Positions 1 through 11,890 of a DNA stretch of 64,000 nucleotides are shown piece by piece. The stretch's first letter is position 1, and every line of letters starts with the position of its first letter. The position numbers were made by a program, and so were the translations under genes. Location of the stretch: NCBI GenBank assembly GCA_027924585.1, contig BSBM01000125.1, positions 4,035,001 to 4,099,000 on the forward strand, read 5' to 3'. The notes below the pieces were generated by a model. The model searched no databases. It saw only the letters and a list, made by a program, of their open reading frames with translations, and was not told the DNA's origin. The DNA is from Larix kaempferi. Lineage: Eukaryota > Streptophyta > Pinopsida > Pinales > Pinaceae.

Positions 1-485
1 TTTATTTGATATATTGATGACTTTAGGAAAAATATTATTAACTTTTTCAGAAGAAGATTTTTTGTCGTGGCCATATTTGATATATAAATCAGTTCTTGAT
101 TGGTATTTGTCACTAAAAACAACCTCTTTTGCTTCATCAAAACTGTACTCCTGTACCTAGATAGTTAAATTTTGAATTTCTTCCTTTTTCTTTGGCTTCT
201 TACTTTCCATTTCAGCCATTTCTTTTACTTGATCTAGCTTAAGTATTTTTGTTGTACCTTGTTCTTATACTTCCATATATATAGTTTGAGAAAGGCTCCT
301 TTTACTAACAATATCAACTTTGTTGGGATGGGCACTAACATAGATGAAAGTTTTGTTGATGCAGAAGTATTTGATTGTAAATTCTCAGAAAATCCTGCAT
401 CTAACTCATATTCTAAAATATTAGCTTTCTCAGCCAATCCCTCAACTTCCTGGTGGTCAAAAGCTTTTCTCTTATTATGTTTCCT

Positions 486-836
486 TCATTTTGATATTAT
501 ATGACGTGGATCATAATTAATACATGAATCCTTTTTAAAATTCATTACCTGTAGAATTCCGTCTACGACTGGAAGAGCAAATTTATTTTTTATGATGAAT
601 GGACCAACCTTCAAAGGAAACTTGATATCATACTCTTTTCTAAAAATTAAGAAATGCTCATTTTCCACAATAAGCTTTTGTCTGATAAATTCCAAAGAAA
701 AGACCCTTGGGTTCAAGAAATCAAGTAAGATATAAGGTTCATGGACAAAACCGTAGATTTTGATAAAAATATGTTCTTTCAAAAGGAACCAATCATCGAC
801 TTTCTTCTCTAGAATGAATTGCAGCATATCTTTCAT
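486..836 (-). pseudogene. Gag-like retroelement protein, fragment (copy 1)
   Basis: This is a 116-residue open stretch on the minus strand of an element-encoded protein. It is homologous to the plus-strand relic at 24118-24795: DDWFLLKEHIFIKIYGF here pairs with GDWLLFKEDILIRIYGF there, and FIRQKL pairs with YIRQMF about 25 residues later. The homology continues past the other copy's stop codon to a shared YDP-x5-IS motif near the end of this frame. I believe related hypothetical proteins occur in gymnosperm genomes next to Ty3/gypsy pol genes, so gag-like is my best reading. There is no zinc knuckle or protease motif in the fragment. Frames on both sides are broken, so it is a relic. An uncharacterised accessory element protein is the alternative. 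Confidence 0.5.
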
Positions 837-2437
837 TTCAGGAAAAACTATGGGTAGATTTTCCTAAAAAATAATTCTATATACTTCTGACATTATGAGA
901 TTCATATAATTAAACATATTTTTTTTATGTCATATGTGAATACTGCCTCAGGAAACTATAAAAACATATTCATCAGGTAATACTAAAATTTGAAATGTTT
1001 TGTTGTGTGGAAATTCACTAGCTGAACATGGATATTTTTAGCTAAGAATTCATCAAACTTAAAGCAAGGATACTGATGGGATTCATACTCAAATAGGTGC
1101 AAAATCAATCTAAACAACAAACTCAACATGATTTTGGGGATGACCTTGTCATTATCTAACCCTAAAAACTAACTCAATAATGAAAGGACATACTGGGAAT
1201 CTTCATTAAACAAGGTAATATCCAATGGGAAAGGTAAATTATCAATTGAAGTACTAGGTTTAAGGTTTTTTTGACAAAAAGGTCTATTTAATTTCAGTTG
1301 TAGAATGTTTGTAGAGATTAATTAGGTTTTCTTGCGCAAAATTTTCAAGGTTATGAGAAAACGATGGTGGGACCTCTAACGACTCTCTAATGATTGAAGA
1401 ATTTACTTGAAAAAGGATTTTTGACCTAGTAGACTCCATAATGATCCTCTCAGATTGGGAATAATTCATTGCACACTAGGGAAAAAAAATTGGGAAGTTT
1501 ACGGTTTTCTCAGGACATAAATAATAAAAGCAGGACTTGTGGACATTATGTAAATCTATACCTTGGTTTTCCAAATTCTTCATCTTGCTCTTAATTTAGC
1601 TAACCGAACCAATGGACAAAATTCTGTCAAAAATATTTATGTCTCTGCCTTCAAAATTTTCTTCTAGTTTGTCAAATTCTTTACTTTGAAACTCCAATTC
1701 ACTTTGTTCTTCCATTTTCTAGAAGACAGTTAGTCTTTTCCAGGAAATCGGGGCCTACCTAGTAGTATGTAACTTGGAAAAGAATCCTTCCTTGTCTTCC
1801 AACCATGCGCGAGACGTCTCATTCCTTATGTGTGAAATGACAAATGGCTTGTATTTCACGTGCCTTTTCCCTTTTATAACACCCAACATAAGTGGTTTCA
1901 TAGATGTGAGTGGTCATTTTTCTTTACCACTTTTCATCCAACGAAATGATCATGTCTTGACATGTGGTAGGAGGTAAAAAAATTTCTACTGCTCATCACT
2001 TTCATCGTCAGTGCTTGTTCATGGCGCGAAATCAACCTCATCTATTGATCGTCGAGTGCCGATTCTTTCCTCACTTTATCACAATCCACCAGTCATTTCA
2101 CTAATCACAATCAATGTTATATATTTTGCACCTCTGCTGAGCGGACTTCTTGTCAACCGTAGATCTTGTCTCTAGTCCAATATGGTCTGTTCATTTTATG
2201 AAACCTCTGTGGAACCCCTTATTCTCTTATTTTCATCCAATTTTTCTTTAGCATCACGATTATATGGGATGTATCCTCTTGGGACTTGGAGCCTACCTCC
2301 TTTAGCATCTTTTTCATTAACTCTTGGTCATGTAGAAACAACTTATAAAGATAAGGTATCATTAATTTTCTCACATCATTCAAATTCTTTCAACTAAACC
2401 AAACAATAATTGTTTCAACAATGGTAATGACTAAATG
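837..2437. other. No recognisable gene; probable decayed retroelement sequence
   Basis: Only short frames broken by many stops occur here. Part of it (about 850-1470, minus strand) probably continues the gag-like relic at 486-836, but I cannot align it by eye. I see no promoter, RNA gene or clear repeat boundary. Confidence 0.4.
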
Positions 2438-3460
2438 TTTTTGGTCGTGGATTGCTTCTCTAAGATGGCCATTCCGATAGCTTGCAAGAAGAACATATCT
2501 GTTGAAGCCATTGCTAAGATATTCTTTGAGCATGTATGGGTTCATTTCAGGATTCCATAGACTATCATTTTCGATTGGGATAGAAGTTTCCTAAGAACAT
2601 TCTAGTCCAGCCTATGGTCATTGATGTATACCAATCTCACTAAATCGACTGCCTTCCACCCCCAAACCGATGAACAAACATATGTAGTCAATAGGATGTT
2701 TTTGAATATTATGAGAATGCACAATTATAAATATCCCCATACATGGGATGAGAGCCTTCCTTATGTTCATCATAGTTATAACAGATCCCTTCATAGCTCT
2801 ACTGGATACAACCCTTGTCAAGTGTGCATGGGGTTCCAACCACTGGCCCCAATTGATGTAGCTCTTCCCATTGCATCCACACGGGAGGAATATTCCCATG
2901 CTCAGACTGAGGTTGATAAGGCCACAATATTTGTTGAACGATTCTAGCACATCCTCCAACACTAAGTACAAGCAATGACGTGACCAACATCAGGTTCCAC
3001 ACAAGTTCCAGGTGGGTGATAAGGTTTGGTTGAATTTTCAGAAATAGAGGCTCACAAGACCCCATCGAAATCTTTTTCCACTTAGATATGGGTAATACAC
3101 CATCACCAAGGTATTTGGTGACAATGCTTTCAAATTAAGCATTCCTCCATTCCTTGGCCTACACCCAGTATTCAATGTGGAGCTCCTTTGCCCATATTTT
3201 CCACCATTGGTGGACACCTCGGAGGTGGCAAATAAATTAACACCTACAGAGTTTAATCCCGACTGCATGGAACAAGAAACTACTGATAAAATCCTGGATA
3301 CATAGGTTAATGGCACCCACAAGCAGAATATCCAACTATATTAGGTTTTCAAAGCAGGGAAACTACTCCACAAAGGCAAGTGGCTCATCAGGAGTCAAGT
3401 TCAGCAGAATTTGCCCCATTTTATGGTGGCACTCAACGTAATGGATACCATTTCTTCCTA
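2438..3460 (+). pseudogene. Ty3/gypsy pol: integrase core and C-terminal region, decayed
   Basis: This is the 3' end of a Ty3/gypsy polyprotein. The integrase core starts with FLVVDCFSKMA, which carries the first catalytic Asp. It continues with a degenerate second-Asp motif (FDWDRSFL where the family has SDRDxxFL) and the stretch FHPQTDEQTYVVNRM. There the usual catalytic Glu of QTExVNR is Tyr, so the enzyme would be dead. A C-terminal module follows (FQVGDKVWL near 3009, then a GPY/F-like RYGYYTITKVFGDNAF), and a tail runs to the polypurine tract at 3460. Several in-frame stops are present (for example just after 2945 and near 3048). The 5' part of the element is missing. It is most like chromovirus-type elements, but no chromodomain is clearly seen. 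Confidence 0.85.
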
Positions 3461-3471
3461 AGGGGGGAGGA
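3460..3471 (+). promoter_or_regulatory. Polypurine tract of the Ty3 element
   Basis: A purine run AAGGGGGGAGGA lies directly after the end of the pol frame and before an LTR-like region. This is where a plus-strand primer sits in LTR retrotransposons. Confidence 0.7.
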
Positions 3472-3472
3472 C

Positions 3473-4030
3473 TAATCTAGATGGACATAGGTGGCCACCT
3501 ACATATTCCACTCACTCAAAACAGTTTTCCATTTCGGCATTTTTCTAGTAATTTTTCTATAGTTTTTCGGGTCCCAAACTTCTGGGGCCATTTTGAGTCC
3601 CTAAACGATGTTTTTTGGAAATTCGGGGAAGGGGGGGGGGATGGCTTCCAGTAACATACATAATTTCCAAGTTGAAATTTGTAATGCTCAAATAGACCTT
3701 TCCAATGGGCTATCGAGCACCCCAAACGAATATCGTATGCAAAAGTTATGACCCCGGAAAGTTGATTGTTCAACTAACCACCTTGGGGCCGCAAAATTTA
3801 TGATAGTTCATCTTCTAGAGTTAGGTTTTTGGATGTCTAGAGTTATTTCCCTTGTGCTTATTATAAATGGGATATCTATGCATCTTCTTGTATTCACCTT
3901 GTGACAAATGAGCATAGCCTCCACATCTTTTCTCGGAGATATAGCTACCACCATTCTAGCTACTTTTATTTTACTGTGTTTCTTGCCATACATATATTTG
4001 TGTATGTGAATATATATATACTCTTTCATT
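3473..4030 (+). mobile_element. Probable 3' LTR of the Ty3/gypsy relic
   Basis: The region follows a polypurine tract and pol end, lacks coding potential, and has a TATA-like box (TTATAAAT) at 3861-3868. The expected TG start appears as TA at 3473. I could not find the partner LTR or a target-site duplication, so the right boundary is a guess. Confidence 0.5.
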
Positions 4031-4217
4031 TAATTCTCACATAAGTCCAGATCAATTTGTGGGTTCTAAGAGGTCATGTCTTTTCCTATAGCAGGGAGAG
4101 TATATTTAACTACTAGTCTAAGAAGATACGATCATCGAGATTAATCTTACAAAGACTTCAACATCGAATCCACTCATGGATATGATCTATTATATGAGTA
4201 GAACAAGTTTGGATACA

Positions 4218-4744
4218 TTATAACATGACATCAACTCCCTCATCATAACAAATTGGTAATTGGAAGAACATTAGGAAATTGGAAGCGAAGGACACAAAGT
4301 TGGGATGTGTCCCATAGGATTGGTCAATATACCACTTGGAAGTGCTGCTAGTCAAGGTCTCTAAAACAAATGTAATTGAATAGAATAATCTATGATTATA
4401 TTGGAGGAGAACCACAAGTGGAAGGACATGATATGGTTCATTTGATTCCTTCCCTTCAAAGTTACATATGTCCAAGGGATTTTGGTAGGCATGGGAGGCC
4501 ATGCAGGATCATGACAGATGGGATCATTAGTTAGTATTGCTAAATCTAGAAGGTTGAGACTGTGCATGAATGGAATATTCACAATAGTATATGAGGTATA
4601 GGAAACAATAGTGTTGTTGGTCATATCTCCATTGGTGGAACCACTTCCAGTCATTTCTCCATTGGAAAGAGGGATGATTATGCCACCATAAGTGGGATTT
4701 CTAGTAACATGGATACTAGTGTAAGTGTGAGTATTATCATCCAT
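4218..4744 (-). pseudogene. Ty3/gypsy gag fragment, frameshifted
   Basis: On the minus strand two overlapping frames together read as a retrotransposon gag capsid region. One frame runs from an ATG at 4744 through WPPMPTKIPWTYVTLKG and FHLWFSSNIIIDYSIQLHLF. The other continues with SKWYIDQSYGTHPNFVSFAS and FFQLPICYDEGVD. The order and the W-Y-x-D and FxxxFF motifs fit the plant Ty3 retrotrans_gag family, where this region packs into the capsid. The frame changes at about 4390, so it is a pseudogene. The element's 5' side would lie to the right of 4744, but no LTR or primer-binding site is clear there. Confidence 0.65.
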
Positions 4745-6720
4745 GGTGGCGGTAGTTTGAGGAGCTTAAGGTGATCCAACTTGTAAGGATTTGGAATTGG
4801 GTGAATTGGAATATTTATTTGGTGATCATGCAAGGTGTTGAACTGGAATGCAGATCACGGAGTCGATAATGCAGCCTAAGAAATTGTACAAAGGGGTTGG
4901 ACCTAAATTCTATGGGAGTACCTCGAACGAGATATAATGATGATATCTAAGATGAATAATTCAACAATGTAGGTCTAACACAAAGCTAATGTCGACAATG
5001 TTTCAATCATGTAATATCAACTCTATTAATGGTACCAAGTCAAATAACGAGCGTAACGTGCTAATCTAGTAATGAGAAGAAAAAGGTAAAATAACATCCT
5101 AGAAAAAAGGAAATACCCACTAGTCCTACAAGAAATATACAAAAACAAAGTAAAAGCACAAAATAAATCTTTCTCGAATATTTTGTCCAATGGTGACATC
5201 AATACCATAAAAAAAAGAAGTAGAAATATGAGTCAGGTCTTCTAATAACCAAACAAAAAATAAGGGAATCAATATTATCTAGTACAAATGAGTAAATATT
5301 AAATGGAATAGTTATAGAGTAGGCCTAAGCCGACTTCTATCTACTCCAAAAATCCTCCCACCTAAGAATATCATCTTTGGGTAATATACCTAAATAGAAT
5401 GGCTACTAGGATACCTCATTCATGGACATGTAGATGAGCTACATGTAGCTTCAACTCGAAGACATCAATATCGATGATCTTCGATACTGAATCGGGAAAG
5501 TGCACCACTTAGCCATCCAATTCCAGTCTTTCCATGTACACCTTGAAAGGATGGCCCCACCCACAAATTGGCCTAAACCATGTCCAATAGTACTAGAAGA
5601 TTTTGGTTCCCTAGAAATTCAACCACTATGTCTTAGATGTATAGTGACTACGGGGAATTGTTTGGATGCCTATCCCCAAAGTCCTAACCTAGATACAAAA
5701 TTCTCTTTGGCCCTCAAGGGAAGATTTTAATGTGGTTAGATTACAGTTTATTTTTTAGCCTGCACTTGGGGTCATGAACCATGTGATGTTTTTATTTAAG
5801 GTATGAAAGTGTGTGCACAAGTGTTGTGTACATCTATCAACTATAAATGATAGGAAAATGTAAATGCTTGTATAATGGAAAGAGAAACAACATAATTTCA
5901 ATACTAAACCAAATAATCTTTTCTTCAAATAAACCCATTATATCTCAATATAAATGATCATAATCAAGCCACTCACAAGTCTAAGGATGAATGCAAAAAA
6001 GATAGCTAATTAAAGGTGTGGATCTGTAAAGAAAAGACAAAAGGGTCCAAAATAGAAAATCAAACTACTTTAAACAAATCCAACGATGAACTTTCAAGTA
6101 GATCTAGTAATCAAACTTATTGAAAATGAAGAAAAATGTAGCTTCAAACAAATCCAAAAATAAACTTAAAGTTGACAAGTACTAATATCTAAGGATCTAT
6201 TCTTTTCCTATACCATCTAAAAGGAGAAGTAAATGGCCACTACAATAATAAATGAGGATGAAAATAGTAAGAACAACACTAAAATCATACTTGAAATGAA
6301 AAATCAAAATATATTGGGAAAATAAAAAAGAAAAACAAGTTGCAAACCTTTGAAATTTTGGGTTTTCATAATAGTTTGCACTTACAAGGGGAAAAGGTGC
6401 AACCAAGGTCATGGGTTTGGGACAAAAAAGTGTGACTCATACTCGAGACTTCAAAAAATGGAAAATCAGCTTTCGACTATGGTTTAAAAAGTGGGGTTTT
6501 AGCCAAGGAACCTACTACCGTCTCAAATAGCAGTAGATAAATAGTAAGTAAGGCTAGATCAAGCAAGAAATCACTCAAACAATGGCTAGAAAACTAGATA
6601 TGATACAACCGGAGGGGGATTATAACTCCTCTCGGTTATGGTCACCAAAATATGTTATGTGCAAATTGGTACACACATATGCCAAAGGGAACATACTAAA
6701 GGGATATGCTTCCTTAGTAT
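4745..6720. other. No recognisable gene
   Basis: The frames here are short and unlike any family I know. It probably includes the 5' leader or LTR of the minus-strand Ty3 gag element, but I found no repeated copy in the window to define it. Confidence 0.4.
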
Positions 6721-7334
6721 TGTTAGAAAACAGGATCGCAGATTCACAATAGCATAAAATAAGAAACCTAAATAAAACACATTTAAACACAATACAAAAG
6801 AGGCACCAATATAAAGTGGTTCACCAAATATGGGCTACACACAGAGAAATTGTCAGTCCTTTTAACACCATCCAACAAATGAAGGGATACAACCCGCAAC
6901 ACATTCCCTGCAACTTCCTCTTCACTCTCTCAGAGTCTCTCTTACACAATCACGTAGATATTTACAATACTACAATACAATACACAACTGTATTACAATG
7001 TATTCCTTGTAAAGGTGGATTACAATGGGAAAATATCTTGGGATACTCTTGATACCATGGGCCTGTAAATTACCCATTATTGACCAAATCATGACTATGA
7101 AATTACAACATTTTAAAAGGCATTTTTTTTTTTAAATTTTCGCTATGGGAGCACTGCTTCTGAACCCCTACCAGTGGGGGGGTGGCTCCCAAAAGTAGTC
7201 ACCCCCACCCTGTACCCCCCATGACAACTAGTGTGGGGTAGAAATCCCCCCCATGACCCCCCATCATGGGATGGGATACAAACACGGCTAAACAACGACT
7301 TCTAAATCAGGAATACCAGGCTCCACAACCAACA
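6721..7334 (-). mobile_element. Copia-type LTR (3' LTR), family shared with 27281-27825
   Basis: The sequence starts TGTTAGAAAAC and ends CCACAACCAACA, so it has TG...CA ends, and it aligns along its length with 27281-27825. To its right the minus strand reads as a purine tract (AAGTGGGAGA) and then a copia pol tail, so this is the 3' LTR of a minus-strand element. The region 7190-7270 is rich in C and G runs that can pair, as in the second copy. No matching TSD was found because the 5' end of the element is not recognisable. Confidence 0.75.
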
Positions 7335-7600
7335 ATCTCCCACTTGGAGACTTATCACAACAACTTCGTTTCTATTGCATCTACTATACTATGCTTCAAA
7401 CCTTAGACCTATCAAATTTCTCATTTTCACCTTCATGCTCGAAGGCCAATTGAAACTGAGTAGGAACTCAGTTTCTCTCTAGTTACTACCTTTGTCAACA
7501 TGTTGTTGTACCTCAAATGTGCACTTTTGACCTAACATGCTTCATCACCATGAGAATTAAAGGTTGTGATTCTCCCTAGGTGTGTTAAGTCCCATTTTGT
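7335..7600 (-). pseudogene. 3' tail of a Ty1/copia pol (RNase H end)
   Basis: On the minus strand the peptide NMLTKVVTREKL near 7480 matches the conserved end of copia RNase H (ADMLTK-P-x-REKF). It is followed at the family's usual spacing by the polypurine tract and LTR. The rest of the polyprotein is not recognisable to the right. Confidence 0.6.
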
Positions 7601-8035
7601 TATGGTTTACCTAGTCCCTAGAAAAAATTGGGAAGGTCCCTTGACATTTGGAGGTCGAATAACCATCTTAACAAACCCTACCTTGAGCCTTTGTTGAGAC
7701 TACCACTCCCTCCAAGTGGTCTAGAGGGAAACAATTACAATCCTAATGCTCCTTGCATGCCTTTAGAGGAGCGAAAATCACAACATTTTCACTCCTTGAT
7801 TAGTGTTAAGGGAGATAAAATCATTTTATATCCTCTCCACCTTGATTTTTGTGCCAAGATTCGAGTATGATATTAGGTGGATAATATTATATCTCAAATA
7901 TATTTCCATTTCCATTCATGGTAGCATGAATCTCCCTTGATCCACCTTATACTCCCTTGATCTGAATATTTATCTCAAGTGGTTTGGATTCTTCATCTTA
8001 TAAGAAATATCTCATGCCTTGGCCCACACATGGAA
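7601..8035. other. No recognisable gene
   Basis: This joins the copia pol tail and the Tat-type Ty3 region. An 80-codon open stretch at 7628-7870 has no family features I can name. Confidence 0.4.
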
Positions 8036-8331
8036 TGTTAGTACTTATATGTTTCTAAGCTTTTCCAACGTTCCTTAGCCCTAGAGAATCGTCAAAGTGA
8101 AGAAATATTTTTATTACATTGGGAGAGAAGATAGAAAAAGTATCAAGAGAGTGTGGTAGAAAACCATGGGTGGATGAACAAAGGATAAAAGGATTGGGCA
8201 CTAAAGATACTAGCAGGCCACCATTGGATTTGAAAGCAGATCGACGGTTAAGATCATTAATGCCTGACAAAGATGTAAACTGATTAATCTATTCCATTAG
8301 TGAGCTAATCAAAAAGTGAAAGATCCAAATC
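8036..8331 (+). repeat. Direct repeat, copy 1 (partner 15668-15963)
   Basis: A 296-bp segment beginning TGTTAGTACT is repeated in the same orientation and at the same length 7.6 kb downstream, just after the integrase. Similarity fades on both sides. It could be a short LTR pair, but no primer-binding site follows this copy. Instead an archaeal-type RNase H domain begins abruptly eight bases later. Confidence 0.7.
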
Positions 8332-8338
8332 GAGGGCT

Positions 8339-8600
8339 GAGTATGAAGTACTCATACTAGGGTTAGAGGCTACAACAAGAATGGGAATCACACAGATTTC
8401 AGTCTATGGATACTCATAACTTATAGTACAACAAACCAGAAATATTTATAAAACTAAACATCCCAGGCTAAGATCCTACAGAAACCAAGTATGGGATCTA
8501 ATAGATAATTTTTTCCATGCATTAAATATTACTTCTATTCCTAGGGAGATGAATCAAAAGGAAATTCATTGGTTTTAGCAACAAAAAAATTCAAACCTTC
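8339..8600 (+). pseudogene. Second (archaeal-type) RNase H domain of a Tat-type Ty3 element
   Basis: The frame from 8339 reads EYEVLILGLEATTRMG, ISVYGYS, a stop, then HPRLRSYRNQVWDLIDNFFH and IPREMNQ. This is the C-terminal half of the additional aRNase H domain known from the Tat lineage of plant Ty3/gypsy elements. The catalytic Asp of the family GDS motif is Tyr here (GYS), and a stop follows it. The N-terminal half, with the first catalytic residues, is missing because the frame begins at the repeat boundary. The domain lies upstream of RT. In the Tat arrangements I know best it lies between RNase H and integrase. Confidence 0.7.
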
Positions 8601-9744
8601 CATTGAAATAAAAATAAAGCATGAGGTAGAAATTATTTATAGACCCTTTATCCCTGATAATCAAAAGCAATGGAATTTTTTTGAGTATGATCAGTAGATC
8701 AAGAGATTTTTGGAAATGATTGACGAATTTTCAACCATTTACATCGATTAGGACCAAGATGTAAATGAGAATGCAGACTGTCATGAGGAGGAGATCATAG
8801 ATATAAAGTTCAACAACAAGGTGGAAAACCATAAGATAGTGCAGCTAAAAATCACTTTTATTCCCAAGGCACTGGTTCCATTGGAAATGATTTTTTATAA
8901 GAATGATATTCCTACTAAGAAAAAAAATCATCCCAAAGAAAGTGAGGTAGAGGACATAAACATTGGAACAACAAAAAAGCCAAAAAATATCAAGTTGTCC
9001 AAGATACTACCAGATGAGGTAAAGAATAGACACCTTAAAATATTTAAGAAGTACATAGATGTTTTTTCCTGGAAGTACAAAGACCTCGGGACTTATGATA
9101 CATCCATCATTGAGCATAAGATCCCTTTAAAACCTGGAGTAAAACCTTTTAAGCAGAAGATGAGACAAAAAAATCCCATACTACTTACCATCATAGAAAA
9201 AGAGGTGAGGACGATATTAGATGCAAAAATAATAATTCCCTTGAGATATTCGGAATGGGTAGACAATCTAGTGCTAGTGAGAAAAAAGACTGGACAAATA
9301 ATGCTATGTGTTGATTTTATAAACTTAAACGGATGCTCTTTAAAAGATAATTTCCCATTGCCAAAAATGGATTAGATTTTACAGAAAGTAGTAGGAGCAA
9401 ACATAATATCAATGATGGATGGATTTTTAGGTTACAATCAAGTAGCCATGAGTAAAGAAGGGAAGGAAAATACTACTTTTACAATACCATGGGGTACCTT
9501 TATGTATGAAAAAATTTCTTTTGGTCTTATGAATGTAGGGGACACATTCTAGCGAGGCATGGACATAACATTTGTTGGAGAGAGAGACAAGTTCATAGTG
9601 ACCGATCTCGATGAAATGACTATTTTTTCCAAGTTTGATGATGACCACTTGTCTCATTCGAAGAAAATATTGAATAAGTGCAGATCGTATGGGCTCTCTT
9701 TAAACCCAAACAAATCAAGTTTTTCTTTTCAAGAAGGAAAGTAA
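8601..9744 (+). pseudogene. Ty3/gypsy (Tat-type) reverse transcriptase, three in-frame stops
   Basis: One frame from 8821 to 9744 encodes a connector and reverse transcriptase. It reads DVFSWKYKDLGTYD, IPLKPGVKPFKQKMRQKNP, IIPLRYSEWVDNLVLVRKKT and LCVDFINLN (first catalytic Asp). Then come FLGYNQVAM, IPWGTFMYEKISFGLMN and TDLDEMTIFSK. The last is the catalytic box, LDE instead of LDD. In-frame stops are TAG at 9373, TAG at 9550 and TAA at 9742. Two of them stand where the family has Gln (MDxILQK, TFxRGMD). The segment 8601-8820 in another frame carries the linker after aRNase H. RT synthesises cDNA from element RNA; this copy cannot. Confidence 0.85.
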
Positions 9745-10573
9745 TTAGGGAATATTGTTTAAAAAGATGGAGTGAAAGTAGATCAAGAGATGGTGGGTAC
9801 CATACAGTCAATTGATAGTCCCATAAAAAAAGTAAGTACAATCATTTATAGGAAGAGTAAACTTTCTAAAGCGATTCATCCCAAATCTGGTTGAGTTAAT
9901 TAAATCCATTACCAACATGCTAAAAACGGGTAATGAGGTGAAATGGAATAAGGATTCAAAAGAGGCCTTTGAAACTTTGAAGAGATCTATAGGAGAAGCT
10001 CCAGTATTGATCAACCCTGATTATGCTAAGCCATTTCTAATATTTTCTTTTGCATCCTCTCATACCATAGAAACTATACTTTTATAAAAAAATCCAAAAG
10101 GACATGAGCAACCCATTGCATTTTCCAGCAAAGCCTTAAGAGATGTTGAATTAAAATACATCTTCATGTAGAAACAAGTATATTCCATGGTAAAGGAGTT
10201 GAATTCACTAAGGTTTTATGTACTATACTCACAAGTAATTGCATCTATCCCACACATCATTGTGAAAATATGCTCGGCCAAACAGATAGTGAAGGGAGAA
10301 GGGGAAAGTGGATTGAAAATATCCAAGAGTATGATCTAGAAATTCATCCCACAAAGCTAGTGAAAGGAAAAGGGTTAGCAAATTTATTATCCCAATAAAA
10401 TTGCGAATCATTAGACTTAAATCTAGTAGTTGATAACAAAAAGGAGGAAAAGATGAAAGATATGGAATATTTTCATAATAATAGAGCAAAGGTAAACCCA
10501 AAATTCCAAGAATCTGATTCGTACAGAGATATTATTTTTTATTAGCTAAATCTGAATGTCCACAATATATGTC
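9745..10573 (+). pseudogene. Ty3/gypsy RNase H and connection region, decayed
   Basis: It continues the RT with FLKRFIPNLVELIKSITNML-like and EAPVLINPDYAKPFLIFSFAS (catalytic Asp of DAS replaced). HEQPIAFSSKALRDVELKY and SLRFYVLYSQV follow, typical of the Ty3 RNase H after RT. Stops and frame changes are scattered through it. The region is cut off at 10578 by a copia insertion, and the polyprotein resumes at 14230 with the integrase zinc-binding part. Confidence 0.75.
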
Positions 10574-10578
10574 AAGAT

Positions 10579-11233
10579 TGTGAAATCCTATGTCACAGCA
10601 GATCTAAGAGCGGAGGATACCTCACAAAGAAAGAATGAGAAGAAAAGTTGAATAAGAGTAAAAACTGCATTAAAAAGGAGCAAAAGAATAACTATGCAAC
10701 ATAACTCAGATAGAAGTATAATAATGTCACACTACTCAATTATCAGTATAATGAACAATGATAATACAATGGATATAATTCAAATCATGCAAGAAAATTT
10801 GAACCTTAGTTGGTCTAGCATAGGGATTATCACCACTGGAGTGCTCCGAAAGACTCAAAGCCAACTGAATTGAACCTAAACTCAGCTAACTGAAGCCACA
10901 ATCAGTTAACTGACTAAGGAGGGAGAAATAGTGAGTCTTTCATGCATTCTAGTCAAAAAAGGGAGCATGAGGCCACAATTAGTGGCATCTGAAGCTCTAA
11001 CCCCCCACATGAGTCAGATAACTCAAGTGGACTACACCAGAACACTCAGTAGGTTCCTATAAAATAGGGAACTAACTGAAGTGGTCCTAAAATGATGCAC
11101 ACAGGGATCAGAAGGCGGTAGATGGATCCTGGATGACATATGCACACCACTAGGAGAAAATGACATCATCAACAACTAGGAAAAATAAATAATGCTAGGT
11201 AGGACAAGTATGGAGTATTAAAATATCCTAACA
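10579..11233 (-). repeat. LTR (3') of copia derivative 1
   Basis: A 655-bp LTR with TG...CA ends, equal in length to 13570-14224 and differing from it at scattered positions (several per cent by eye). Insertion is therefore not recent. Many CAGTTA/TAACTG-type motifs are present. Confidence 0.9.
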
Positions 11234-11242
11234 CCCCCCCTT
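11234..11242 (-). promoter_or_regulatory. Polypurine tract of copia derivative 1
   Basis: The minus strand reads AAGGGGGGG directly before the 3' LTR start. A conserved block shared with two other copia elements lies just upstream (11262-11290). Confidence 0.85.
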
Positions 11243-11890
11243 AATCCATACTTTGCATCCTGGGCCCTGGTTACTAAGACCAAAGGTCACCCATACAATC
11301 AAATAAATGATAAAAAGAACTGTCCATGAACCAAGGAAATGGGGGAAAACCTCATGGGAAAAATACCCTCCCTTGAAAAGAACAACAGTAGGAAACTCAA
11401 AGAACCTTCATACTAAGCAGAGAAGGAAAACTATTTCCTCAGTGAAATCCTTTGCAAAAATATTGACAAGCTGCTCCTTTGTAGGATAGGAATGCAGGTG
11501 CTAGATCTGGATCTGCTCCTCTGATGTGCCTCCCACTGGAGAGAATGGATCATTGTGGTCCAAATCATGAACCTTTGAGTACCTTTTTTCAGACAACCAA
11601 GATTGTTTCATGGTTGTAGATCCCCCATGGAACGTCTCTCCAAGAGATTGTGGATCAATCCCCACCATCATACAGCACCTCTTTGAGAGAAGTGGATCTG
11701 CATGGCATAGTGCAAGTTTTGCATGATACTGGCATCTAGTGGTTCTATGGTCAAATGAATCCCCAACTGTGTTCCCAGCAGCTACAAGGACTCTGTGATC
11801 CCATATTGGCCTTGGCCATGGATTGGGAGCATGTGTTGGATCTGGATCTGAATCTGAATCTCCTTGAAATTTATTCTCAACATCAAGATA
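11243..11890 (-). other. 3' noncoding interior of copia derivative 1
   Basis: Only stop-rich frames occur here. On the minus strand the final part carries GGYFSHEVFPHFLGSWTV and then the shared 29-bp block. A closely similar peptide context (GYVSHEIFPLPWFID) precedes the same block in copia derivative 3, showing common descent of the 3' ends. Confidence 0.6.

Noticed and set aside
2618-2971. 117-codon minus-strand frame
   Set aside because: It is the shadow of the Ty3 integrase frame on the plus strand.
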